DNA from: Bacillota bacterium
GTDB taxonomy: Bacteria; Bacillota; Dehalobacteriia; UBA4068
NCBI GenBank assembly: GCA_030528765.1
Contig: JAUMYD010000110.1
Span: forward strand, 1-6,467
Direction: 5' to 3'
Length of the DNA stretch: 6,467 nucleotides
This document shows, piece by piece, positions 1 to 5,362 of this stretch (position 1 is its first letter; the number at the start of each line of letters is the position of its first letter). A program made the position numbers and the translations under genes. A model generated the notes under the pieces. It did no database searches. It was not told the DNA's origin and saw only the letters and a list, made by a program, of their open reading frames with translations.

Positions 1-9
1 AAAATCTCT

Positions 10-39
10 GCATACATCCTCCTTTGGACGCACATACTG
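10..39 (+). promoter_or_regulatory. Probable sigma-G (forespore) promoter of the spoVA operon
   Basis: GCATA at 10-14 fits the sigma-G -35 pattern GHATR. CATACTG at 33-39 matches six of seven bases of the -10 consensus CATACTA. The spacer is 18 bases, typical for sigma-G. spoVA operons are known to be transcribed by sigma-G in the forespore of Bacillus, so the position fits the gene. A start about seven bases after the -10 would fall near 45-47, giving a very short leader that begins at the Shine-Dalgarno sequence. The short leader is a weakness of the call. The -10 lies in the loop of the hairpin described separately. Confidence 0.55.
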
Positions 40-59
40 CGGCCAAAGGAGGTTTTTTT
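18..59 (+). terminator. Terminator-like hairpin whose 3' arm is the spoVAC ribosome-binding site
   Basis: CCTCCTTTGG (18-27) is perfectly complementary to CCAAAGGAGG (43-52). Inside, after one A/G mismatch, CGC (29-31) can pair with GCG (39-41), leaving a seven-base loop (32-38). Seven T residues (53-59) follow directly, and the spoVAC ATG starts at 60. This is the shape of an intrinsic terminator, but its 3' arm contains the AAAGGAGG Shine-Dalgarno of spoVAC. Transcripts entering from upstream would be terminated, or would have the ribosome-binding site hidden. A transcript starting at the internal promoter would lack the 5' arm and be free for translation. The upstream gene is outside the window; spoIIA/sigF is a common neighbour in spore formers. 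Confidence 0.6.
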
Positions 60-515
60 ATGAAAAAAAACGCACAGCCGGAGCCCGGCTTTTCCCAGCT
101 TCTTCGGGAAAAGCTGCCCGGAAAACGACTGGGGAAAAACTGCCTGTCTGCCTTTCTCAGCGGCGGCCTGCTCTGCGCAGGGGCAGAATTTTTTGAGATC
201 CTGCTGGCTGCATACAGCGGCCTGAATGAAGAAAGCCGCAGCAGCCTGGTGCTGCTCTGCGTCATCGGCCTGGTGGCACTCTTTACCGGCCTGGGCTGGT
301 ATGACAAGCTGGGGCAGCAGCTGGGCGCGGGCCTGGCTGTTCCCATCAGCGGCTTCGCCAATTCCGTGGCCGCCGCCATGCTGGAACACCGCAGCGAGGG
401 GCTGGTGCTGGGCTGTGGCTGTAACAGCTTCAAGCTGGCCGGTGCAGTGATCGTTTTCGGCATCAGCAGTGCCTTTTTCGTTTCCCTGCTCTCCCTGCTT
501 TTCCCTGCCCTCTAA
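60..515 (+). CDS. spoVAC: Stage V sporulation protein AC (SpoVA membrane channel subunit)
   Basis: This is a SpoVA-family inner-membrane protein needed for movement of Ca-dipicolinic acid into the forespore and its release at germination; SpoVAC of Bacillus behaves as a mechanosensitive channel. The product is 151 residues, the usual family length. A basic N-terminus (to about residue 27) is followed by hydrophobic stretches near 29-52, 62-78 and 126-148. Diagnostic family blocks are GLGWYDKLGQ (77-86), AVPISGFANS (93-102), LEHRSEG (108-114) and FKLAGAVIVFG (124-134). The ATG at 60 was chosen because AAAGGAGG ends seven bases upstream; an in-frame ATG at 24 lacks such a site and lies within the hairpin. 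The gene is first of a compact trio with spoVAD and spoVAE. Pairs of Cys in LGCGCNS (117-123) are a small local peculiarity. Confidence 0.95.
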   Translation: MKKNAQPEPGFSQLLREKLPGKRLGKNCLSAFLSGGLLCAGAEFFEILLAAYSGLNEESRSSLVLLCVIGLVALFTGLGWYDKLGQQLGAGLAVPISGFANSVAAAMLEHRSEGLVLGCGCNSFKLAGAVIVFGISSAFFVSLLSLLFPAL

Positions 516-532
516 TGACTGAATCAGCGAAA

Positions 533-539
533 GAGAGGA
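533..539 (+). promoter_or_regulatory. Ribosome-binding site that decides the spoVAD start
   Basis: GAGAGGA lies 11 bases before the ATG at 551. The alternative in-frame ATG at 515, which overlaps the spoVAC stop as TAATG, is preceded only by pyrimidine-rich sequence with no Shine-Dalgarno. Spacing to 551 is somewhat long, so coupled initiation at 515 is not excluded. Confidence 0.5.
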
Positions 540-550
540 TATCCAAAACC

Positions 551-1582
551 ATGGAAATCAAAAGCTTATCTCCACGAAGCTGGCGCTTTGAACCCGGGCT
601 GCCCATCATCGGCTCCGCTGCGGTCTGCGGCCCAAAGGAAGGACACGGCCCCCTGGGCCCGGATATGGATCATATTTTTCCGGATCTGCACATGAAAGAA
701 AAAAGCTTCGAAAAGGCCGAGCAGCAGCTGCAGATGAAGGCAGCCGGCATCGCGCTGGAAAAGGCCGGGCTTTGCCCGGAGCAGCTGGAATTTTTTTGCG
801 GCGGGGATCTGCTCAATCAGCTCACCCCCACGGGCTTCACTGCCCGCAGCCTGGGTGCCCCCTTTCTGGGCATCTTTTCTGCCTGCGCCACCTCTGCCGC
901 GGCTCTGTCCATGGCGGCACTGGCCGTGGCTTCCGGAGCAGTGGCAAACGCAATGGTGCTGAGCAGCAGCCACACCTGCACCGCAGAACGGCAATTCCGC
1001 TACCCCAATGAATATGCCTGCCAGAAGCCCCCCTACAGCCAGCAGACAGCCACCGCTGCCGGGGCGCTGCTCCTTTCCGGCCGGGGGGCTTCCCGGGCAA
1101 GGCTGAGCGGCGTCACGCTGGGACGAGTGCTGGATTATCAGCTTCGGGATCCCTTTCAGCTGGGCCCGGCCATGGCTCCGGCCTTTGCGGACACACTGGA
1201 GCGACACCTGCGGGATTGGCAGCGGCAGCCGGAGGATTATGACCTGATCCTCAGCGGGGATCTGGGCCGCTATGGCGCAGACATTGGGCTGGAGCTGCTG
1301 CAGCGACGGGGGATCTTCATCGAAAAAGACCGCTTTGCTGATTGTGGTCTGCTGCTCTACGGAGAAGATACCAGTGTCTTTGCAGGCGGCTCCGGCTGCG
1401 GCTGTGCTGCGGCAGTGGGCTTTGGGCATATCCTCCGGCAGATCCGGGAGGGGAAACTGAGCCGGGTGCTGCTGATCGCCACCGGAGCCTTGCTCTCCCC
1501 CCTTTCCAACCAGCAGAAGGAAAGCATACCCGGCATTGCCCACAGCATCGTACTGGAAAGGGGGGCTGCAGATGTCTGCTGA
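551..1582 (+). CDS. spoVAD: Stage V sporulation protein AD (dipicolinic-acid-binding, thiolase-like)
   Basis: SpoVAD is the soluble, membrane-associated SpoVA subunit that binds dipicolinic acid and has a thiolase-like fold without known thiolase activity. From the ATG at 551 the product has 343 residues, close to the approximately 338 of Bacillus SpoVAD; starting at 515 would add 12 residues that look non-conserved. Family blocks visible are GPKEGHGPLGPDMDHIF (27-43), KSFEKAE (51-57), GGDLLNQ (84-90), FSACATS (109-115) with Cys112 at the thiolase nucleophile position, AERQFRYPNEY followed by QKPP, and near the C-terminus GGSGCGCAA and the run QQKESIPGIAH. The protein is soluble, with no clear transmembrane helix. 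It follows spoVAC by 35 bases and overlaps spoVAE by 11 bases, so the three are almost certainly one transcript. Nothing appears truncated. Confidence 0.96.
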   Translation: MEIKSLSPRSWRFEPGLPIIGSAAVCGPKEGHGPLGPDMDHIFPDLHMKEKSFEKAEQQLQMKAAGIALEKAGLCPEQLEFFCGGDLLNQLTPTGFTARSLGAPFLGIFSACATSAAALSMAALAVASGAVANAMVLSSSHTCTAERQFRYPNEYACQKPPYSQQTATAAGALLLSGRGASRARLSGVTLGRVLDYQLRDPFQLGPAMAPAFADTLERHLRDWQRQPEDYDLILSGDLGRYGADIGLELLQRRGIFIEKDRFADCGLLLYGEDTSVFAGGSGCGCAAAVGFGHILRQIREGKLSRVLLIATGALLSPLSNQQKESIPGIAHSIVLERGAADVC

Positions 1583-1940
1583 TCTCTGGCTGCAGCTGCT
1601 GAAAGCTGCTCTGCTGGGTGGAGGGATCTGCCTGCTGGGGCAGCTGCTTTTTGATCTGGCAAAGCTGACCCCAGCCCACACCATGAGCATTCTGGTCTCT
1701 GCCGGGGCTCTTCTGGGCGGACTGGGTCTCTATGATAAGCTGGTAGCTTGGGCCGGCTTCGGCGCGAAGCTTCCCATCAGCAGCTTCGGCAATACCTTGG
1801 TGCAGGGTGCTCTGGAGGCTGTGGAAAAGGAAGGCTTTATCGGCATTTTCAGCGGGATGCTGACAGCAGTCAGCACCGGCGTTGCCGGAGCGGTGATCTT
1901 TGGCTTTCTCATTGCCCTCGTATTCCGGCCAAAAGCCTGA
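1572..1940 (+). CDS. spoVAE: Stage V sporulation protein AE (SpoVA membrane subunit, AEB type)
   Basis: This is a small integral membrane subunit of the SpoVA dipicolinic acid channel, paralogous to SpoVAC. The product is 122 residues, near the 116 of Bacillus SpoVAEB. Hydrophobic segments lie near 9-30, 38-54 and 96-118. Family blocks are GLGLYDKL (50-57), AKLPISSFGNTLVQGA (65-80) and VIFGFLIALVFRPK (108-121), the last matching the usual phenylalanine-lysine-rich C-terminus. The ATG at 1572 is preceded six bases upstream by AAAGGGGGG; an in-frame ATG at 1536 would overlap spoVAD by 47 bases and adds residues not typical of the family. The 11-base overlap with spoVAD suggests translational coupling. 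No spoVAEA or spoVAF follows; the next gene is priA under its own promoter. Confidence 0.95.
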   Translation: MSADLWLQLLKAALLGGGICLLGQLLFDLAKLTPAHTMSILVSAGALLGGLGLYDKLVAWAGFGAKLPISSFGNTLVQGALEAVEKEGFIGIFSGMLTAVSTGVAGAVIFGFLIALVFRPKA

Positions 1941-1949
1941 GCAGAAAAA

Positions 1950-2000
1950 CCCGGGCTGCCTGCTTTCCCGGGCCGACGGGAAAGCCCCCTCTGCCGGCAG
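1950..2000 (+). other. Hairpin-rich 3' flank of spoVAE without a T-tract
   Basis: GCTTTCCCG (1962-1970) pairs perfectly with CGGGAAAGC (1977-1985) around a six-base loop, and CTGCCGGCAG (1991-2000) is a 10-base palindrome. CCCGGG occurs at both 1950-1955 and 1967-1972, so an alternative pairing that excludes the first stem is possible. No run of T follows, so this is not a classical intrinsic terminator; it could stabilise or end the spoVA transcript in another way. The rest of the spacer up to 2067 shows nothing recognisable. Confidence 0.35.
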
Positions 2001-2067
2001 CGGATCTTTGACGAAGCGCTCCCCTGCTCTGCCCAGAGGCTCCGCTTCCTTCCCGGGGATCCCGGAT

Positions 2068-2109
2068 TTGGTATCCGCCGACAAATATGCTATAATTGAT
2101 TTAAAGGAG
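2068..2109 (+). promoter_or_regulatory. Housekeeping (sigma-A type) promoter and ribosome-binding site of priA
   Basis: A perfect TATAAT (2091-2096) is preceded by TGC at 2088-2090, giving an extended -10. TTGGTA (2068-2073) is a four-of-six match to the -35 consensus at a 17-base spacing. AAAGGAG (2103-2109) is the Shine-Dalgarno, seven bases before the priA ATG. The predicted transcription start, near 2103, coincides with the Shine-Dalgarno and implies a very short leader. Confidence 0.75.
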
Positions 2110-2116
2110 TCTTTCT

Positions 2117-4324
2117 ATGAAACAATTTGCCGACATCATCATCAATCGCAAAAGCCCGGCAGTAGACCGGGTCTTTACATATCGCATCCCCAGCCATTTG
2201 CAGGCAGAGGCAGAGGTGGGCATGCTGGTACGAATCCCCTTCAATCGGGAGCGGCTGGAAGGGGTCATCATCCGTATCCATGGGGAGGAACCGGAGGGCT
2301 TCCAGCTGAAGGATGTGGCCGATCTGCTCTCCCCCCGGCCTCTGTTTAACCAGGAGCTGTTGCAGCTTTCTGCCTGGGTGGCGGAGTATTACTGCTGCTC
2401 CCGGGCAGCGGCTCTGCAGGCCATGCTTCCTGCAGGCATGGTGCTTTCCGGGCAGCCGCCGAAAATCTTCCGCCGGGATTATTTCCGCCTCAGCCCAAAC
2501 TGGCAGGGCTGTAAAAAGACCGCAAAGCGCCAGCAGCTGGCAGAGCTTTTGCAGCAGCAGGGGGAGATGGATCAGCAGAGCCTGCAGCAGGCCGGCTTTT
2601 CCCTGAGCTTCCTGCGGGCCGCGGAGCAGGCCGGGCTGCTGCTGCGGGAAAGCCGCAGACTGGATCAGGATGAAGAGGATTGGCTCACCCAGGCCACGGA
2701 GCTGAATGCAGAGCAGAGCCGGGTATACGAGGACATCTGCCGGGAATGGCAGGGGCAGCAGCGCCCCTATCTGCTGCACGGTGTAACCGGCAGCGGAAAG
2801 ACGGAGATCTATCTGCGGCTGATCCAAAAAGCTCTGGCTGCCGGAAAACAAAGCATCCTGCTGGTGCCGGAGATCGCCCTTTCCAGCCAGATGCTGGATA
2901 TGCTCAGCCGCCGTCTGGATCAGCCGGTGGCCCTGCTCCACAGCGGTCTGCGCCCGGCAGAACGGCGGCAGATCTGGCAGGACATTGCGGAAGGGCGCTA
3001 CAGCATCGTGGTGGGAGCCCGCTCTGCGGTCTTTGCTCCGGTGCCGAAGCTGGGCCTGCTCATCCTGGACGAGGCCCACGAAAGCAGCTATAAGCAGGAC
3101 AACACGCCCCGCTTCTCCGCAGTGCAGACCGGCATTCGCCGGGCGGAGCTGGCCGGGGCCCAGATCGTCCTGGGCAGCGCCACCCCGGATGTGGAAAGCC
3201 GCTACCACGCGGAGCAGGGGGATTATGCCTATGGGCAGCTCACAGCCCATTATCACCCGGCACCCCTGCCCAAGATCCAGCTGGTGGATATGCGGGAGGA
3301 GCTCAGGGCCGGGCACCGGCTGATCTTCTCCCGGGCGCTGCTGGACGGGCTCAGCCAGACCCTTTCCCGGGGCGGGCAGAGCATTCTATTTCTGAACCGG
3401 CGCGGCTATTACCAGCACTTTTCCTGCCGGGATTGCGGCCATGTGCTTTGCTGCCCCCACTGCGATGTGGCGATGAGCTATCACGAAGCTTCCTACGGCG
3501 GGCAGCTGAAATGCCATTACTGCGGGCGGCGGCTTCGTCCCCCGGAGCTCTGCCCGGTCTGCGGCTCCCGGCACATCCGTCATTTCGGCATCGGCACCCA
3601 GCGGGTGGTGGATGAATTGACCCGCCTCTTCCCGGAGGCCCGCATCGCCCGGCTGGACAGCGATGTGATGGAGGAACGGGGAAGTCACCAGCGCATCTTC
3701 CAGGCCATGCGCGGCGGGGAGCTGGATATGCTGGTGGGCACCCAGATGGTGGCAAAGGGGCTGGATTTCCCCCGGGTGGAGCTGGCTGCGGTTGTGGCGG
3801 CGGATACCCTGCTGAATCTGCCGGATTGGCGGGCCGGGGAGCGCACCTTCCAGCTCATCACCCAGCTGATCGGCAGAGCCGGGCGCCGGGACAGGCAGGG
3901 CATGGCCATCATTCAGACCTATACCCCGGAGGCAGGCCCCATCCGGGCTGCAGCTGAGGGGGATTATGAGCGATTTTACCGGGAAGAGCTGCTGCAGCGG
4001 CAGCTTCACGCCTACCCGCCCTTCTCCCATCTGATCCACGTGCTGCTCAGTGCCAGGGATCAGGGGAAGCTGATCACGGTCTCCAATCTTCTGGGGGAAG
4101 CCCTGCAGCCCCTGCTACGGGAAGAAGATGAGCTTTGCGGCCCGGCAGACGCACCTCTCAGCAGGATCAAGGATCGTTACCGTCGGCAGCTGATCCTGAA
4201 AACCGGGGATGTGCTCCGGGCAGGCAGCTGCATCGAGCGGGAGTGGGCAAAGCTGCAAAGCCGGGAGCGGGCAGCAAAGGAATGCCTGATCTCCATCGAT
4301 ATTGATCCGCTGGCTATGATGTAG
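2117..4324 (+). CDS. priA: Primosomal protein N', replication restart helicase PriA
   Basis: PriA is a superfamily 2 3'-to-5' DNA helicase that recognises stalled or collapsed forks and directs reloading of the replicative helicase. The 735 residues match the usual length (E. coli 732). In order: the N-terminal 3'-DNA-binding domain (roughly 1-100, with FTYRIP and VRIPFNRERLEGVI), a winged-helix region, Walker A GVTGSGKT (222-229), Walker B DEAH (318-321) followed by ESSYKQ, the zinc module with eight Cys in four pairs at 437/440, 446/449, 466/469 and 479/482, motif V GTQMVAKGLDFP (541-552), motif VI QLIGRAGR (583-590), and a C-terminal domain ending IDIDPLAMM. The helicase and zinc residues expected in the family are all present, so it should be active. 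Walker B is DEAH where many PriA proteins have DEEH, and an extra Cys445 sits beside the zinc ligand Cys446. It has its own promoter and is separated from def by an unusually long gap. Confidence 0.98.
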   Translation: MKQFADIIINRKSPAVDRVFTYRIPSHLQAEAEVGMLVRIPFNRERLEGVIIRIHGEEPEGFQLKDVADLLSPRPLFNQELLQLSAWVAEYYCCSRAAALQAMLPAGMVLSGQPPKIFRRDYFRLSPNWQGCKKTAKRQQLAELLQQQGEMDQQSLQQAGFSLSFLRAAEQAGLLLRESRRLDQDEEDWLTQATELNAEQSRVYEDICREWQGQQRPYLLHGVTGSGKTEIYLRLIQKALAAGKQSILLVPEIALSSQMLDMLSRRLDQPVALLHSGLRPAERRQIWQDIAEGRYSIVVGARSAVFAPVPKLGLLILDEAHESSYKQDNTPRFSAVQTGIRRAELAGAQIVLGSATPDVESRYHAEQGDYAYGQLTAHYHPAPLPKIQLVDMREELRAGHRLIFSRALLDGLSQTLSRGGQSILFLNRRGYYQHFSCRDCGHVLCCPHCDVAMSYHEASYGGQLKCHYCGRRLRPPELCPVCGSRHIRHFGIGTQRVVDELTRLFPEARIARLDSDVMEERGSHQRIFQAMRGGELDMLVGTQMVAKGLDFPRVELAAVVAADTLLNLPDWRAGERTFQLITQLIGRAGRRDRQGMAIIQTYTPEAGPIRAAAEGDYERFYREELLQRQLHAYPPFSHLIHVLLSARDQGKLITVSNLLGEALQPLLREEDELCGPADAPLSRIKDRYRRQLILKTGDVLRAGSCIEREWAKLQSRERAAKECLISIDIDPLAMM

Positions 4325-4448
4325 TGCGGGTGGATTTTGGCGCAGAGCAAGGGCAGCGTCTCCACTTTTTTGAAAAAACTGGGTCAAAAAACTTTAGCGT
4401 CCGATCTTCTTCGTGAGAGAGAAGCAGCGTCCAAGGATTAAAGTTCGG

Positions 4449-4477
4449 GCCCCTTTCTTTCAAGAAAGGGGCTGTTT
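4449..4477 (+). terminator. Probable intrinsic terminator of priA
   Basis: GCCCCTTTCT (4449-4458) pairs perfectly with AGAAAGGGGC (4463-4472) around the loop TTCA, followed by TGTTTATC. The stem is strong but the T-tract is short and interrupted, so termination may be partial. It is 125 bases after the priA stop, further than usual. Confidence 0.5.
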
Positions 4478-4500
4478 ATCGGGCTGTTCTCTCTGCGGAA

Positions 4501-4536
4501 ACCCGGCTTGAAGATCGCTACGCTGCCAAGCCGGGT
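4501..4536. repeat. Inverted repeat, 10-bp stem
   Basis: ACCCGGCTTG (4501-4510) is perfectly complementary to CAAGCCGGGT (4527-4536), with a 16-base loop. No T-tract follows. It is part of the hairpin cluster between priA and def; function unknown. Confidence 0.6.
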
Positions 4537-4544
4537 CTTGCAGT

Positions 4545-4563
4545 GGCAAGCCCACAGCTTGCC
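4545..4563. repeat. Inverted repeat, 7-bp stem
   Basis: GGCAAGC (4545-4551) pairs with GCTTGCC (4557-4563) around a five-base loop CCACA. It lies nine bases after the preceding inverted repeat, so the two would stack as adjacent stem-loops in any RNA covering the region. Confidence 0.5.
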
Positions 4564-4656
4564 CGCCTCGCAATGGCAATGCTTTGGGTCGATGCTTCTC
4601 AAAACCAGGGCTGCGGCCTGAGATAAAAACACCTGTCCATGATTTAAAGTTTCCCG

Positions 4657-4705
4657 GTTCTTCTCACAAGTTCGCTTGAAGCAGACTTGTGAGAAGAACT
4701 GTTTT
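4657..4705 (+). terminator. Long perfect palindrome, terminator-like, upstream of the def promoter
   Basis: GTTCTTCTCACAAGT (4657-4671) is perfectly complementary to ACTTGTGAGAAGAAC (4685-4699), a 15-bp stem. The 13-base interior can pair further (GCT with AGC), so the hairpin is nearly continuous. TGTTTTC follows. It is well placed to stop readthrough from priA before the def promoter. The perfect symmetry would also suit a regulator-binding palindrome or the remnant of a small mobile palindromic element; the sequence alone does not separate these. Confidence 0.55.
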
Positions 4706-4746
4706 CAGGCAATACAAAGGCAAAGACGCTTTCTTGGGAAAAAGCA

Positions 4747-4804
4747 TTGCTATCTGCAGCATATTTGTTATATAATAGAATGTAAAACTTTATGTATCAG
4801 GAGG
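4747..4804 (+). promoter_or_regulatory. Housekeeping promoter and ribosome-binding site of def-fmt
   Basis: TATAAT (4771-4776) is a perfect -10, and TTGCTA (4747-4752) is a four-of-six -35 at an 18-base spacing. The surrounding sequence is AT-rich in a GC-rich window. AGGAGG (4799-4804) lies six bases before the def ATG. The promoter lies downstream of the strong palindrome, so def is probably transcribed independently of priA. Confidence 0.7.
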
Positions 4805-4810
4805 CCAAAC

Positions 4811-5269
4811 ATGGCAGAAATACGCGAAATCATCACAGAAGAAGATCCTTTGCTGCATCAGGAAGCGATGGAAGTCCGTCGCTTCAACAGCAGCCTCCAC
4901 AGCTTGCTGGACGATATGAAGGAGACTATGTATAAAGCCAATGGCGTGGGCCTGGCAGCCCCCCAGGTTGGCATCAGCAAGCGGCTCATCGTGGTGGACG
5001 ATGGGGAAAATGGTTTCTTTGAAATGGTCAACCCGGTCATCACCCAGCGGGATGGCTCTGCCATCGCCACGGAATACTGCCTCTCCGTTCCGGATCGGGG
5101 CGGCCGCGTGCAGCGCGCCACCAAGATCAAGATCAAAGCCCAGGATCGCTTTGGCAACCCCTTTCAGCTCAGCGCCAGCGGCATGCTGGCCCGTATCTTC
5201 CAGCATGAGATCGACCACCTGGAAGGCAAGCTCTTCACCGATGTAATGCTGGAGGAAGTCCGCGATTAA
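4811..5269 (+). CDS. def: Peptide deformylase
   Basis: Def is a metal-dependent hydrolase that removes the N-formyl group from new proteins in the cytoplasm. The product is 152 residues, normal for a compact bacterial deformylase. Motif 1 is GVGLAAPQ (45-52), motif 2 is EYCLS (88-92), and motif 3 is QHEIDHLEG (131-139). Cys90, His132 and His136 are the expected metal ligands, Glu133 the general base, and Gln52 the conserved active-site Gln. Motif 2 normally reads EGCLS; here the Gly is Tyr89. The ATG at 4811 has an ideal AGGAGG; the in-frame ATG at 4676 lies inside the upstream palindrome and would add 45 residues translated from the promoter region, so it was rejected. fmt follows after 93 bases, a functional pair. 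With all ligands present, activity is likely. Confidence 0.96.
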   Translation: MAEIREIITEEDPLLHQEAMEVRRFNSSLHSLLDDMKETMYKANGVGLAAPQVGISKRLIVVDDGENGFFEMVNPVITQRDGSAIATEYCLSVPDRGGRVQRATKIKIKAQDRFGNPFQLSASGMLARIFQHEIDHLEGKLFTDVMLEEVRD

Positions 5270-5324
5270 GACGCCCCCCGACGGAGAATACTACAAAAGC
5301 CGCTGCAAAGGGCAGCAGCACAGC

Positions 5325-5341
5325 GCAGGCAAAGCGCCTGC
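5325..5341 (+). other. Small hairpin in the def-fmt spacer
   Basis: GCAGGC (5325-5330) pairs with GCCTGC (5336-5341) around a five-base loop. No T-tract follows, so it is not a convincing terminator, and no promoter is seen between def and fmt. Co-transcription of the two genes is the simplest reading. Confidence 0.3.
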
Positions 5342-5362
5342 CGTTGTGTTCAGGAGAAGCCT

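Larger units (their letters stand above)
4325..4746. other. Structured gene-free region between priA and def
   Basis: I see no convincing gene in this stretch. It holds a T6/A6-rich segment (4366-4391) in which TTTTTTGA can pair with TCAAAAAA, three AGCGTC motifs near 4354, 4395 and 4426, and four clear hairpins listed separately. GATCTTC (4404-4410) recurs inverted as GAAGATC (4510-4516). Two modules have the same order: GATTAAAGTT (4436-4445), hairpin, TGTTT; and GATTTAAAGTT (4641-4651), hairpin, TGTTTT. The region looks unlike the coding DNA around it and resembles an inserted or interspersed intergenic repeat. No transposase is visible. Confidence 0.5.

Noticed and set aside
515..550. Upstream spoVAD start overlapping the spoVAC stop (TAATG)
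   Set aside because: There is no Shine-Dalgarno and the 12 extra residues are atypical. The ATG at 551 gives a normal family length, although coupling at 515 cannot be fully excluded.
566..1690. Long minus-strand open frame (374 codons) opposite spoVAD
   Set aside because: It is a shadow of GC-rich codon use in spoVAD, whose + strand product has clear family motifs. The translated minus product is low-complexity and unrecognisable.
2090..3316. Long minus-strand open frame (408 codons) opposite priA
   Set aside because: It lies antisense to the conserved PriA helicase domain and has no recognisable motif, so it is a compositional shadow.
4322..4441. Possible UAG readthrough of priA, open for 38 further codons to TAA at 4439
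   Set aside because: PriA already ends with a typical C-terminus (IDIDPLAMM) at the normal length, and an open stretch of this size is unremarkable.
4438..4632. 64-codon minus-strand frame in the priA-def gap, Cys/His containing
   Set aside because: It starts with GTG without a convincing ribosome site and is built from the arms of the hairpins there. More likely it is translated repeat sequence than a gene.
4676..4810. 45-residue N-terminal extension of peptide deformylase
   Set aside because: It would be translated from the palindrome loop and the promoter, while an ideal AGGAGG precedes the ATG at 4811, where the family homology begins.
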